Shown: positions 23,189 through 31,306, counted from the stretch's first letter. The stretch is DNA of 33,612 bases from DAORHV01 sp964448405 (GCA_964448405.1 CAYUVW010000018.1:1-33612); one strand, 5' to 3'. The notes: generated by a model from the letters alone, not told the origin. Made by a program: numbers and translations.

Positions 23189-23869
23189 TTAGTCCAGATC
23201 CGGGCTCATCTCTCCGTCGTCGCTCTTCTTTTTGCGGGTGACCTTGGACTTCTTCGGAGCGGGGGCCGGTTCATCCGGAGACTGAATGTCGCTCAAGCTG
23301 GTAATGGTCGCTCGTGCGGCAGCTTCGGCCAAGCTCTTTGGAATAATGGCTTCCACGGCACCCCAGTTGGCTTGTCCGTCCTTGGGGATAATGATCGTCA
23401 CCTGGTCGCCGACTTCGGCGCGGTAGAACGTCACGGATGCGAGCAGTAGGCGGAACGGTTTGCCCTCGGCCAGCACTTTGTACTGTCCGTCTTCCTGAAT
23501 GAGCACGCCGACCACCGTGCGGCGGTCGATGGGAGCGATCTGTTTGTAGATGAATTTGCCTTCCTCGGTAATGGTGAGCTTCATGCCGTCACCTTCCACG
23601 AGCTTGCTCTTGGAAGCGTAGTTGGCCGGAATCGGATACGTCTGACCCGTTCCATCCACCATGTTCTGTCCGTCGAACACGCCTTCCACCACTTTGTTGG
23701 CGGCGGAGCTGTAGGCACCCATGCCCATGGAGCTGGCTTTGGACGAATAGCGCTCGCGACTGGAATCGGAAACGCCCGTCATTTCACGCATCATGCTGTT
23801 GGCGGTCTTCAGTGAAGACATCGCGGAATCGATCAATTCCTGAATCGCGAGCAGTTTGTCGTCTGACAT
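23189..23869 (-). CDS. Conserved Patescibacteria-type protein of unknown function, 226 aa
   Basis: I recall similar proteins in many CPR genomes, without a function. The helical N-terminal part is MSDDKLLAIQELIDSAMSSLKTANSMM. The central beta-rich domain (about residues 55-165) has VVEGVFDGQNMVDGTGQTYPIPANYASKSKLVEGDGMKLTI, FIYKQIAPIDRRTVVGVL and YKVLAEGKPFRLLLASVTFYRAEVGDQVTIIIP. The tail is Lys-rich and acidic (KKSKVTRKKKSDDGEMSPDLD). The beta domain looks like a small nucleic-acid- or RNA-polymerase-binding fold, but that is a guess. I prefer ATG 23869 (conserved-looking start, C-rich leader). An in-frame ATG at 23917, 11 nt after the kinase stop, is possible. Third gene of its operon. Confidence 0.7.
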   Translation of the reverse strand: MSDDKLLAIQELIDSAMSSLKTANSMMREMTGVSDSSRERYSSKASSMGMGAYSSAANKVVEGVFDGQNMVDGTGQTYPIPANYASKSKLVEGDGMKLTITEEGKFIYKQIAPIDRRTVVGVLIQEDGQYKVLAEGKPFRLLLASVTFYRAEVGDQVTIIIPKDGQANWGAVEAIIPKSLAEAAARATITSLSDIQSPDEPAPAPKKSKVTRKKKSDDGEMSPDLD

Positions 23870-23928
23870 GATGGATGTGGGTGATGGAGGTGAGTCCGAT
23901 GATGTTTGCGGAGTCATTGTCCGTGCGC

Positions 23929-24939
23929 CTACCAGGGGAGGAGCTCGACGGTCAGGAGGTGTTGCTTCAGCTGTGAAAGCATCTCCGTTTCCTTGAGCAG
24001 GCCTGCCTGCGCACCTAAGACTTGAATGACACTTGCAGCATTCAGTGTACCAGCAACGAGCGCAGTTGGCAACGATCGGCCGGTCACCAGCGCCCATGTT
24101 GCACCCGTTCCGAACGCATCTCCGGCACCAGTGGAATCAAAGACTTTCACGTCCTTTCGGACCGGACAAAAGTAGGAGTGCGTGCCGTCGCCGGCGAATG
24201 TGCCGTTCGATCCATCCGTAATGCAGACGTTTTTCACACCGGCATCCAAGAGCGCTGCCAGTGCATCTTGGACGGTCTTCTGTTTGGTAAACGTTTCGGC
24301 CTCCTCTTTGTTCAAAATCAGAAGGTCGGTGAGCTTGAGCAGTGCGGCTTTGTCGCGGGTGCGCATGCCTGCTTCGATTTGGCAGCCGCCAGGATTCCAC
24401 GTGAGGTGGATATGCGGCTCGCCCTGGAGTGCGGCGATCATGTCGTCTTCAATCATGCACGCCGTCTCGGACAAGTGGTTGAGAAAAATGGCGTCGGCGC
24501 GGTGCATGGCCTCGCGGTCGAACGTCACATCGTGCAGGTGTTCGTTTACACCGGGCGTGTACAGAATCGTCCGGTCGCGGCTCTGCAGCGACAGCACAAT
24601 CGAAAAGCTGCTATTTTCCTTTTCCACAACCGTTACGGAGGAGGTATCGACGTTTTCTTTCTTGAAGTTCGCGAGCATGCGCTCACCCCATTGGTCGTCA
24701 CCGACCACGCCGCAGAATGCTGCATTGCAGCCCAAGCGTGCCAAGCCCACCGCGGTGTTGTTGGCTCCGCCGCCGCAGCTTTCCACGACTTCTTTCACCT
24801 TTACCTTATGGCCGACCGGAAACTGCACGACTTTTTTGCCGTTCACCGAACCCTCGGCGTCGGCGTCCATTTTCAGGAAGACGTCGTAGGTTGCTCCGCC
24901 GATGGACAGCGTGCGCGGCGGCTGATTGGCGGGTGTCAT
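23929..24939 (-). CDS. PfkB-family carbohydrate kinase (ribokinase-like)
   Basis: Phosphorylates a sugar or nucleoside using ATP. The 336-aa protein has SIGGATYDVFLKMDADAEG at the N-terminus, the substrate-binding block CGGGANNTAVGLARLG (about residues 55-70), the anion-hole and catalytic motif DSTGAGDAFGTGATWAL (about 268-284, with Asp near the end of GAGD as catalytic base), and NKEEAETF. The exact substrate cannot be read from the sequence; ribokinase, adenosine kinase or fructokinase activity are all possible. It lies 7 nt after the large surface protein gene and 11-60 nt before the conserved unknown, so the three are one operon. Confidence 0.88.
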   Translation of the reverse strand: MTPANQPPRTLSIGGATYDVFLKMDADAEGSVNGKKVVQFPVGHKVKVKEVVESCGGGANNTAVGLARLGCNAAFCGVVGDDQWGERMLANFKKENVDTSSVTVVEKENSSFSIVLSLQSRDRTILYTPGVNEHLHDVTFDREAMHRADAIFLNHLSETACMIEDDMIAALQGEPHIHLTWNPGGCQIEAGMRTRDKAALLKLTDLLILNKEEAETFTKQKTVQDALAALLDAGVKNVCITDGSNGTFAGDGTHSYFCPVRKDVKVFDSTGAGDAFGTGATWALVTGRSLPTALVAGTLNAASVIQVLGAQAGLLKETEMLSQLKQHLLTVELLPW

Positions 24940-24946
24940 GGGCGTA

Positions 24947-27343
24947 TCAGGAATGATACCGCTGATTCATCATCTCCAGGAATTGACGGGTCATTTTTTT
25001 CTGGCTGCGGTGCTGGCGCCAAATAATGCCGAGCAATGCAGCCAAGACCAACGTTGCGATAGCCATACTGCTTGCCGGGCCGCTGCCGGTGTTTTCCGGA
25101 ATTTCCTCGATCGGCGGATCCACCGTGTAGTCGGGTGGGGGAGTCGTCAGTTCCGAAGGAATGTCATCCGGTGCGCCCGGGTGGAAGCCCGCTTCACCCG
25201 ACGGAGTACCGCGGGTGACGGCGGTCAGGTCGGCGAGCACCTTGCCCGTAACGGCGATGGGCGTCAGGCGAACCTCGTACGTCACGTCGTTGAGGAGGTC
25301 ACGAATGGTAAACGAGCGCAACGATGCGTTCAGTGTGCGGCGTTCGGTGTAAATGCCAGGTTCCGTGCCGTACTCCAGAATGTAGTGGGCCAACGGCAGG
25401 CTCGACGGGGGATTCCACTCTAAGAACAGCGCCTCGTTATCGGCGCGGGCGGAAAGCAGCAGGCCCAGCGGCGCGGCCGAAGCCGGAGCGCTCTTTTCGG
25501 CGCTTTCCTGGCCTTCGTCATTCAACGCAGTGAGCGAGAACTGATAGGTGTGACCGATTTCCAGATCCTTGATAATGGCCGACGTCACGAGCGAATTCGT
25601 CTCCACGCTCGCGATGAAATTCTGCGGATCTTCTTCGAGTGCGATGTAAATGCGATACTCGGTCACGGGTGCGCCGGCTACCGGCTTCCAATTCACGGCC
25701 ACGCCATTCGGCTGGCCCTCGGCCGTAACACCTTCCACGACCGGGAGCGTCTTGCGCTTCACGTTCCACTTGGAGGACATGGAAGACTTGTTGCCGACGC
25801 TGTCGGTCATATCGATGGTGAATTCATGTTGGCCTTCGGCAGGCGCTTCGTTAATGGACCCGACGTACGTTCCGCTTTCGGTTTCGACCATCATGATTTC
25901 AGAGTCATCGAGCTTGGCGGAAATCGTCTTCAGGCCGGGTTCGGAAACAACGCTCACGGTTGCAGGGTCTTTCACCTTTCCTTCTGGAGGATCGAACGTA
26001 ATGGTTTGGATCTTCGGCGCGACTTGGTCGAGCTTAATGCGCACGGGGTCCGATTCGTCGGTGCCGTCTTCCTTGGAAGCAAACAGCGTCGCTTCGTTGT
26101 AATCGGGCGGCAGCGTGACCATTGCTTCGAATGTGCCGTCGACGTTGGTGTCGGTGAAGACGGGGGTCTCTCCTCCTTTAATCTTGATGTTGATGAGCAC
26201 GGGTCCTTTTCCGACAACGCGCACTTCGCGCTTGCCGACGACCGTATCGCTCACAGGACTGACGATGGTAATCGCTTCGCTGGAGCTGCTCTGTGCCTTC
26301 ACCACCTGCACCGTGATTTCACCGCGCACGGACGGGTCCTTCTGGTCGTAGACCTGAATGGTCTGTGCACCGCCGGCACGGAAGACGAATCCGAGCGGGA
26401 CGCTGCGCACGCCCAAGTCCATGGGACGGAAATCCACCCAACCCACGTTGGGAGCGGTGCGGTTCTGTCCTTTCTTCGGGAATTCGGCGTCGGGGTCGCT
26501 GGTCTCAATCATCACTTTTTGTGCGTAGCCTTCCACCACTTGGTTGTTCACATCCACTGCGCTGATGCTCAAGCTGAACAACTCGTTGGCATTCACCGAG
26601 CCTTCTTTGGCGAGCTTGATTTTAAAGTGGTCGGTCACGCCGCTGTCGCTGCCTTGTCCCATGCCCGTCATTTGCGCGACGAAAGGGGAGTTGGACACCG
26701 GCATTTGTCCGCCATCGCCGACGACGATATCCAACCGAGTCTTCAGCTGGCGCGAGCTGAGCACGTCATACGCCGTAAGCGTCATGATGCCGTCCTGCTC
26801 ACTTTCCACCGTCCAGGTGAAACGACCTTCGTCGTCGGTTTGCGACGAACGCGAAGCGATGTTGTCCTGCGTGCGGTTGCTGAGCAGCGCCACCGGCCGT
26901 CCGGCCAGCGGGTTTTCGTAACGGTCGCGTAGAACGGCCGTCACGGTCAATCGCTCACCGGCACTCAACGTGCGGTCCGAAGCGGTCAACGTGGAGTGCG
27001 CGTCGTCCGGTGCATCCGCGAGCACCGTGAACGTGGTGCGCGTGGTGCCGAACGTCACCGTGTACTTGCCGGCGATCTCCGTGTACTTGCCGGCCACGTT
27101 GGCGGATGCGTTGCCGCCGCTGTCCAATGTTACGTTCTGCTGGAATGGCGAGCCCGATGGTCCATCGATTTGCAGTGCACCGCTTGTCTGGCCTACGCAA
27201 GCGCTGATTTGCACTTCGGTGCCGAGCCCGGCAACCGTATCCATAGCCGTTACCGAACACCCTGCCGCAAGCAGCGACTGAGGGAACATCGACACGAGAA
27301 TTGTCAGGAGTGTCGTGCCGACGCGGAATTTCGTCGTTTTCAT
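24947..27343 (-). CDS. Large surface protein with Ig-like and fibronectin type III domains, 798 aa
   Basis: A signal peptide (RVGTTLLTILVSMFPQSLLAAG) begins the protein. Several Ig-like beta-sandwich domains of the invasin/Big type follow (about residues 30-130, 130-210, 235-350, 355-450), with TLTASDRTLSAGERLTVTAVLRD as a clear example, then a domain with NEAPAEGQHEFTIDMTDSVGNKS. Two FN3 domains come next, at about 535-622 (GVTAEGQPNGVAVNWKPVAG) and 625-710 (RADNEALFLEWNPPSS). A Pro-rich spacer leads to a transmembrane helix (SSMAIATLVLAALLGIIW, about 757-775) and a basic cytosolic tail. This is a cell-wall-spanning stalk anchored in the membrane by its C-terminus, suited to adhesion. The promoter lies 9 nt before the ATG. 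Confidence 0.85.
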   Translation of the reverse strand: MKTTKFRVGTTLLTILVSMFPQSLLAAGCSVTAMDTVAGLGTEVQISACVGQTSGALQIDGPSGSPFQQNVTLDSGGNASANVAGKYTEIAGKYTVTFGTTRTTFTVLADAPDDAHSTLTASDRTLSAGERLTVTAVLRDRYENPLAGRPVALLSNRTQDNIASRSSQTDDEGRFTWTVESEQDGIMTLTAYDVLSSRQLKTRLDIVVGDGGQMPVSNSPFVAQMTGMGQGSDSGVTDHFKIKLAKEGSVNANELFSLSISAVDVNNQVVEGYAQKVMIETSDPDAEFPKKGQNRTAPNVGWVDFRPMDLGVRSVPLGFVFRAGGAQTIQVYDQKDPSVRGEITVQVVKAQSSSSEAITIVSPVSDTVVGKREVRVVGKGPVLINIKIKGGETPVFTDTNVDGTFEAMVTLPPDYNEATLFASKEDGTDESDPVRIKLDQVAPKIQTITFDPPEGKVKDPATVSVVSEPGLKTISAKLDDSEIMMVETESGTYVGSINEAPAEGQHEFTIDMTDSVGNKSSMSSKWNVKRKTLPVVEGVTAEGQPNGVAVNWKPVAGAPVTEYRIYIALEEDPQNFIASVETNSLVTSAIIKDLEIGHTYQFSLTALNDEGQESAEKSAPASAAPLGLLLSARADNEALFLEWNPPSSLPLAHYILEYGTEPGIYTERRTLNASLRSFTIRDLLNDVTYEVRLTPIAVTGKVLADLTAVTRGTPSGEAGFHPGAPDDIPSELTTPPPDYTVDPPIEEIPENTGSGPASSMAIATLVLAALLGIIWRQHRSQKKMTRQFLEMMNQRYHS

Positions 27344-27352
27344 AATCTTTTC

Positions 27353-27381
27353 AGTATAGCATAGCTTGCTGAAGCCCTCAA
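27353..27381 (-). promoter_or_regulatory. Promoter of the surface-protein operon, near-leaderless
   Basis: On the minus strand TTGAGG (plus 27376-27381), a 17-nt spacer and TATACT (plus 27353-27358), then 9 nt to ATG 27343. Confidence 0.65.
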
Positions 27382-27465
27382 TCCTCCAGAGTACCGTAGG
27401 AATTCACTTCCTATGGTTGTCAACTCACTCAGAAAGGAGGGGATGGGACGACGGGCGAATGATGG

Positions 27466-27471
27466 TAGAAT
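27466..27471 (+). promoter_or_regulatory. Extended -10 promoter of the lipoprotein gene
   Basis: TGG directly precedes TAGAAT, giving an extended -10 (TGnTAGAAT). ATG 27479 follows after 7 nt. No strong -35 is visible, as is common for extended -10 promoters. A GGAGGGG stretch 40 nt upstream is too far to serve as a ribosome site. Confidence 0.55.
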
Positions 27472-27478
27472 TATTCCC

Positions 27479-28069
27479 ATGAAGCGAACGTTCGTCATTG
27501 TGTGTACGACAATATTGCTGGCTTCCTGCGGAGGAACCAAGAGCAATTCGACCACCGTCGTTTGCGATCAGCAGTTCTGGAACGGAACGTTTGCGACGTG
27601 CTTGCCGAAGGGTTGGAAGGTGCTGTCGGCCGATACGCTGAAGACGCTCGGTGTTCCCGAAGAGACCGTTGCAGCCTTCCAGGTACAAGATCCGCATGCC
27701 GGGCAATTCGATACGGTTACCGTCACCCGCGAGCCGTTGGCGGCAGAAATGACCACCACCGAATACAGCAGCGCCAACGTTTTGGCGGTGTCCGCGTTGC
27801 CCGATTACCGTCTGATCGACAAAACAGTCGTCTATGTAGACGGCGTGGAGTCTGCATTGCATATCTTCAGCGCGCGTCCGTCCGCCGATGCTCCGATTCG
27901 TCGTTATTACCAAGTCAGCGCCGCACAGCAGCGCTTGGGTTACACGTTCACCGGTTCGTTCCCGCTGAGCGTGCAAGATGTGGAAGCCGCCGAAGTGGAG
28001 TTCATCTTAAAGAATATCTCGTTTGTTGATCCGGCTGCCAAGGCAGCGTCATCGACGGCGAAGAAGTAG
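27479..28069 (+). CDS. Putative lipoprotein, 196 aa, unknown function
   Basis: The N-terminus (MKRTFVIVCTTILLASCGG) is a lipoprotein signal peptide with the lipobox LLAS-Cys17. The mature chain has two further cysteines close together (VVCDQQFWNGTFATCLP), which could form a disulfide. A domain of about 130 residues alternates strands and helices, with YRLIDKTVVYVDGVESALHIFSARPS and RRYYQVSAAQQRLGYTFTGSFPLSVQD. This resembles PsbP/Mog1- or SgrR-like beta folds only vaguely. The tail is Ala/Ser/Lys-rich. I chose ATG 27479 on the basis of the lipobox and the promoter. It is monocistronic and divergent from the surface-protein operon. Confidence 0.78.
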   Translation: MKRTFVIVCTTILLASCGGTKSNSTTVVCDQQFWNGTFATCLPKGWKVLSADTLKTLGVPEETVAAFQVQDPHAGQFDTVTVTREPLAAEMTTTEYSSANVLAVSALPDYRLIDKTVVYVDGVESALHIFSARPSADAPIRRYYQVSAAQQRLGYTFTGSFPLSVQDVEAAEVEFILKNISFVDPAAKAASSTAKK

Positions 28070-28166
28070 GCGGCAGGGGATTGTGAAAAGATTGTGCCGC
28101 TTCGAAGAACACAATGTCTTGCGACTCATTGCGTCGCTAGATCCTTGTTCGTCTGCAATGCAATTG

Positions 28167-28241
28167 TGGAGGTGCCGGCGGGGATCGCACCCGCGCATGG
28201 GGGATTTGCAGTCCCCTGCCTTACTGCTTGGCTACGGCACC
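28167..28241 (-). tRNA. tRNA-Cys (anticodon GCA)
   Basis: On the minus strand the gene folds into a full cloverleaf. The acceptor GGTGCCG pairs with CGGCACC. The anticodon stem GGGGA/TCCCC surrounds the loop CTGCAAA (anticodon GCA). The T arm is GCGGG-TGCGATC-CCCGC. The discriminator base is U73, the usual Cys identity base, and CCA is encoded. Confidence 0.95.
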
Positions 28242-28389
28242 AGAATCGCAATGTTGTGAAATCTTTTTGCTCCGCGCGGGCAAGTATACGCACAACGGGA
28301 GGGAATCTCTAGGGTTGAGCAGGGGAGTCTTTTCATAGCGTGAAGATGCGTTCGGTTTTTTGTTGCCAAGATCCCTTTGTCTTTCTTCC

Positions 28390-28775
28390 GTCCCTTTTTG
28401 GCCGAGCGCCAAAAAGGGACCAAAAAGCGCGTGCGCGCCAGCTCCCACGCACGCCTTGCTTAGGCAAGGCGGCAGACCACCTGGCCCCCTCCGTGGCGCG
28501 CGCCCTCCTGGTGGCTTGAGCACTCGCTCAAAGCTTGCGCTCTCGCCACATGCCTTTCGTTCTCGTTGGGTTGTTGGACACGGGATGGAGTGTCGCGCAT
28601 CGGGCCGGTGCCGTCGCGCTCCCGCCGAAGCCGGCCGTAAAGCAACGCGCATATGTTTGAGCCACGCACTTCGCGAAGTGCGTGGCGAGTCTGCGCGTTG
28701 TAGGCCGCAAGGCGCGTGGAGCGCAGGTCAGCCGGACCGCCGCGCGACGTTTTTCCCACTTTTTTAAAAAAGTGG
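28390..28775. repeat. Palindrome-rich non-coding element with terminal hairpins, about 390 bp
   Basis: The left end is a 13-bp perfect inverted repeat GTCCCTTTTTGGC / GCCAAAAAGGGAC (28390-28402, 28408-28420). The right end is a 20-bp perfect palindrome, CCACTTTTTT/AAAAAAGTGG (28756-28775). Between them lies very GC-rich DNA with more hairpins, including a 26-bp perfect palindrome at 28661-28686 (GCCACGCACTTCG and its complement) and CCTTGC/GCAAGG (about 28451-28466). Open frames cross it on both strands but look like translated repeats, not proteins. I recall analogous GCCAAAAAG-type elements dispersed in other bacterial genomes. It fills most of the 660-bp gap between tRNA-Cys and the first PurP-like gene and is probably a non-autonomous repeat. 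Confidence 0.6.
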
Positions 28776-28785
28776 AAAGAAGAGA

Positions 28786-28850
28786 CCTGGGAGATTCTTT
28801 AGTTACATGGAGTTCTCGGAGTCTTGGGATTTTAGTGGTTCACGGGAGAT
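28786..28850. repeat. Degenerate 9-nt tandem repeats
   Basis: GGAGATTCT, TTAGTTACA, TGGAGTTCT, CGGAGTCTT and GGGATTTTA follow in 9-nt register, immediately after the palindromic element and before the PurP-like promoter. Confidence 0.5.
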
Positions 28851-28867
28851 GTTTTCCTGAAATCGCG

Positions 28868-28896
28868 TTGCGCTCACCAAGGTGCGGGAGTAGAGT
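28868..28896 (+). promoter_or_regulatory. Promoter of the first PurP-like gene
   Basis: TTGCGC (28868-28873), a 17-nt spacer and TAGAGT (28891-28896), then 12 nt to ATG 28909. The leader would be about 5 nt. Confidence 0.45.
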
Positions 28897-28908
28897 CCGA
28901 AAAATCCC

Positions 28909-29964
28909 ATGGCCAAGAAAGCTTCAGCATCGGCGAAAGGTCGCTCACGTAATCCTCGCGATTACGCCATTGCCACAATCGGAAGCCACTCAGCTTTGCA
29001 GATTTTGAAAGGCGCGCGCGACGAAGGCGTGCCGAACATCGCCATTTGCAAAAAGGGGAGCGAACGACCGTACATCAGTTACGGCGTGGCCGATGAAATC
29101 ATCACCGTGAATGACTGGAGTGAGTGGCCGCAGGTGGAGAAGCAGCTCATGGAGAAGAACGCCATCATCATTCCGCACGGTTCGTTCGTGTCGAACATGG
29201 GGCACGAAGGCGTGAAGAAAATGAAGTCCATGTACTACGGTACTAAGGAAATCCTCGAGTGGGAGAGCAACCGCACCATGGAGCGTGAATGGCTTCAGAA
29301 AGCCAATTTATTGCTGCCGCGTGTCTTCAAAGACCCCAAAGATATCGACAGTCCCGCCATCGTGAAGTTCCACGGAGCAGGCGGCGGTTTCGGCTACTTC
29401 GTCGTTCGCTCGCCGGAACAGTTCTACGAGGTGAAGAACCGCAAGTATCCGGAAGAAACCGATTTCACGATTCAGGAGTACATCGTGGGAGTGCCGTTGT
29501 ACATTCACTACTTCCACTCACCGCTGACGGGGGAGCTGGAAATCATGAGCTTCGATAAACGCTACGAATCGAATGCCGACTCCATCGGCCGCATTAAGGC
29601 CGAGGACCAGCTGGCGACGAAAATTCACACCAGCTACACCATCGTCGGCAACATGCCGATCGTCGTTCGCGAATCCATGCTGCCCGAATTCTTCGCCATG
29701 GGTGAACGTGTCGTGGAAGAAAGCAAGAAACTGTGCGGCAAAGGTCTGTTCGGCCCGTTCTGCCTGGAAACGATTGTCACTCGCAAGTTGCAGATCTTCG
29801 TGTTCGAGATCAGCGCCCGTATTGTTGCCGGAACCAATCCGTACATCGAAGGCTCGCCGTACACCGCGCTGAAATACGACGTGCCCATGAGCACCGGCCG
29901 CCGCGTTGCCCGCGAGATCAAGGCGGCAATCGTGGATGGACGCTTGGATGAGATTTTGGGCTAA
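28909..29964 (+). CDS. PurP-like ATP-grasp enzyme (archaeal-type FAICAR synthetase family), 351 aa
   Basis: In archaea PurP makes FAICAR from AICAR, formate and ATP. The match to archaeal PurP, as I remember it, covers the whole protein: AIATIGSHSALQILKGARDEG, IVPHGSF-like IIPHGSFVSNMG, EWESNRTMEREWLQKANLLLPRVFKDPKDIDSPAIVKFHGAGGGFGYFVV, EEYIVGVPLYIHYFHSPLTGELEIMSFDKRYESN, NMPIVVRESMLPEFFAMGERVVEES, FGPFCLETIV and VFEISARIVAGTNPY. The Ser/Thr after the N-terminal Gly and the ATP-binding loop are kept. A basic N-terminal extension of about 18 residues is added. Patescibacteria usually lack full purine synthesis and no other pur gene is in the window, so the true role may be salvage or something new. 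Confidence 0.85.
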   Translation: MAKKASASAKGRSRNPRDYAIATIGSHSALQILKGARDEGVPNIAICKKGSERPYISYGVADEIITVNDWSEWPQVEKQLMEKNAIIIPHGSFVSNMGHEGVKKMKSMYYGTKEILEWESNRTMEREWLQKANLLLPRVFKDPKDIDSPAIVKFHGAGGGFGYFVVRSPEQFYEVKNRKYPEETDFTIQEYIVGVPLYIHYFHSPLTGELEIMSFDKRYESNADSIGRIKAEDQLATKIHTSYTIVGNMPIVVRESMLPEFFAMGERVVEESKKLCGKGLFGPFCLETIVTRKLQIFVFEISARIVAGTNPYIEGSPYTALKYDVPMSTGRRVAREIKAAIVDGRLDEILG

Positions 29965-29966
29965 AC

Positions 29967-30000
29967 GAAGGATTCCGGGACTCCATGACTCCTAGAGTCC
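29967..30000. repeat. GANTCC microrepeats between the two PurP-like genes
   Basis: GGATTCC, GGGACTCC, ATGACTCC and TAGAGTCC follow one another in the gap just after the first PurP-like stop. Confidence 0.5.
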
Positions 30001-30031
30001 ACAAGCCTTGGTCTCATCGCTTTTTTTCGGT

Positions 30032-30037
30032 TACACT
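30032..30037 (+). promoter_or_regulatory. -10-like TACACT, leaderless start of second PurP-like gene
   Basis: TACACT ends 6 nt before ATG 30044, identical in sequence and spacing to the box before valS. A weak TTGGTC lies 18 nt upstream. This makes the second PurP-like gene an independent transcription unit. Confidence 0.5.
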
Positions 30038-30043
30038 CCCTTC

Positions 30044-31204
30044 ATGGACGTCGCATCCCTCTTGAAAGGCTACAACTCAAAGAAGCTCACCGTCGCCGCG
30101 CTCGGCGGACACAGCGGTTTGGACGTAGCGCACGGCGGAGCAAAATACGGCTTCCGTACCGCGGTCGTCGCCCAAGAAGGACGTCACCGTACGTATGCCC
30201 ATTTTCTGCGCCGCGGATCCGCGCCGAAAGCACGTAAGCCGAAGTCCGGTCGCGGCTGCATAGATGAACTGCTCGTTGTTCCTGCATTCGAAGACGTGCT
30301 CGACCAATCCATGCAAGAGAAGCTGCGCGCCATGAATGCGATTTTCGTACACAATCGTTATTTCTGGGTGTACTTCGATGATTTCTCCAAGGTAGAGAAG
30401 AACTTCCGCGTGCCGATCTTCGGCTCGCGCACGCTGCTCAAGTTGGAAGAGCGCAATCAGCCGTATAACCAGTACCATCTGCTGAACGACGCCGGCATCC
30501 GCATTCCGAAAATCTTCAAGAAGCCCGCCGATATCGATCGTCCGGTGTTAGTGAAGGCATCCGAAGCCAAGCGCGGGTACGAGCGCGGGTTCTTCGTTGC
30601 CAGTGATCCGGCCGATTACGAGCGCCGCGGCACCGAATTGGAGGCAGCCGGCAAAATCGCAACCAATTGGCGCGAAGCAGTGATTGAAGAATTCGTCGTG
30701 GGCGCGGCAGTGAACTTCAACTTTTTCTATTCTCCGATTACCGGTGAATTGGAACTCATGGGTACCGATACCCGCCGCCAGACCAACTTGGATGGCTTCT
30801 TGCGCATGCCGAGCTGGCAGCAGGAAGACGTGCGTAGGCATATTGATTTGAAGATGATCGAGACCGGCCACATCGCCGTGACGGTAAAGGAGTCGATCTT
30901 GGAGAAGGCGTTCGATTTGGGCGAGAAGTTCGTGAAAGCCTGTAAGCAGTTGCCCAAAGAGCTCGACCCGTCGGGCAAGGGAATCATCGGGCCGTTTGCG
31001 TTGCAAGGTGCCGTGGTTGCCGAAGAAGGACGTGAGGACATTGTGATCTTCGACGTTTCTCTGCGTATTCCGGGTTCACCGGGAATTAAGGCCACACCGT
31101 ATTCCAGCTACTTGTATGGCGAATCGCTGAGCGTGGGCGAGCGCATTGGCATGGAATTGCAGCGTGCGGTTGCCGAGGACAGGCTGGAGGAAGTACTCAC
31201 CTGA
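30044..31204 (+). CDS. Second PurP-like ATP-grasp protein, 386 aa, diverged paralogue
   Basis: This is the same family as the preceding gene but has changed more. Recognisable blocks are LTVAALGGHSGLDVAHGGAKYGF, the LKLEERNQPYNQYHLLNDAGIRIPKIFKKPADIDRPVLVKASEAKRGYERGFFVA stretch, EEFVVGAAVNFNFFYSPITGELELMGTDTRRQTN, AVTVKESILEKAFDLGEKFV, IIGPFALQGAVV and VFDVSLRIPGSPGIKATPY. The conserved PHGSF motif becomes VHNRYF, and the Gly-rich ATP loop is replaced by EAKRGYERG. Substrate or partner specificity has therefore shifted, or catalysis may be lost. Archaea also carry PurP paralogues of uncertain function. I chose ATG 30044 on the basis of the promoter and the alignment. Confidence 0.8.
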   Translation: MDVASLLKGYNSKKLTVAALGGHSGLDVAHGGAKYGFRTAVVAQEGRHRTYAHFLRRGSAPKARKPKSGRGCIDELLVVPAFEDVLDQSMQEKLRAMNAIFVHNRYFWVYFDDFSKVEKNFRVPIFGSRTLLKLEERNQPYNQYHLLNDAGIRIPKIFKKPADIDRPVLVKASEAKRGYERGFFVASDPADYERRGTELEAAGKIATNWREAVIEEFVVGAAVNFNFFYSPITGELELMGTDTRRQTNLDGFLRMPSWQQEDVRRHIDLKMIETGHIAVTVKESILEKAFDLGEKFVKACKQLPKELDPSGKGIIGPFALQGAVVAEEGREDIVIFDVSLRIPGSPGIKATPYSSYLYGESLSVGERIGMELQRAVAEDRLEEVLT

Positions 31205-31305
31205 AGGATTTCAAAGAATCCAAGGAGTCCAACGATTTCAACGAACCCCTGTTTCACAAAACCAACGCTCCCTTAGACTCTTGGTTTCCTTGGCTTCTTT
31301 GGGCT
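31205..31305. repeat. 9-nt degenerate tandem repeats forming a long imperfect hairpin
   Basis: The left arm reads AAGGATTTC, AAAGAATCC, AAGGAGTCC, AACGATTTC, AACGAACCC in strict 9-nt register. The right arm (about 31270-31305) has TTAGACTCT, TGGTTTCCT, TGGCTTCTT, TGGGCTCTT and is roughly its complement. It lies between convergent genes and probably serves as their terminator. Confidence 0.7.
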
Positions 31306-31306
31306 C

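Noticed and set aside
28360..28767. Open frame of 135 codons across the palindrome-rich element
   Set aside because: Its sequence is Arg/Pro/Ala-rich, made of translated palindromes, with no start context. Frames of similar length exist on the other strand.
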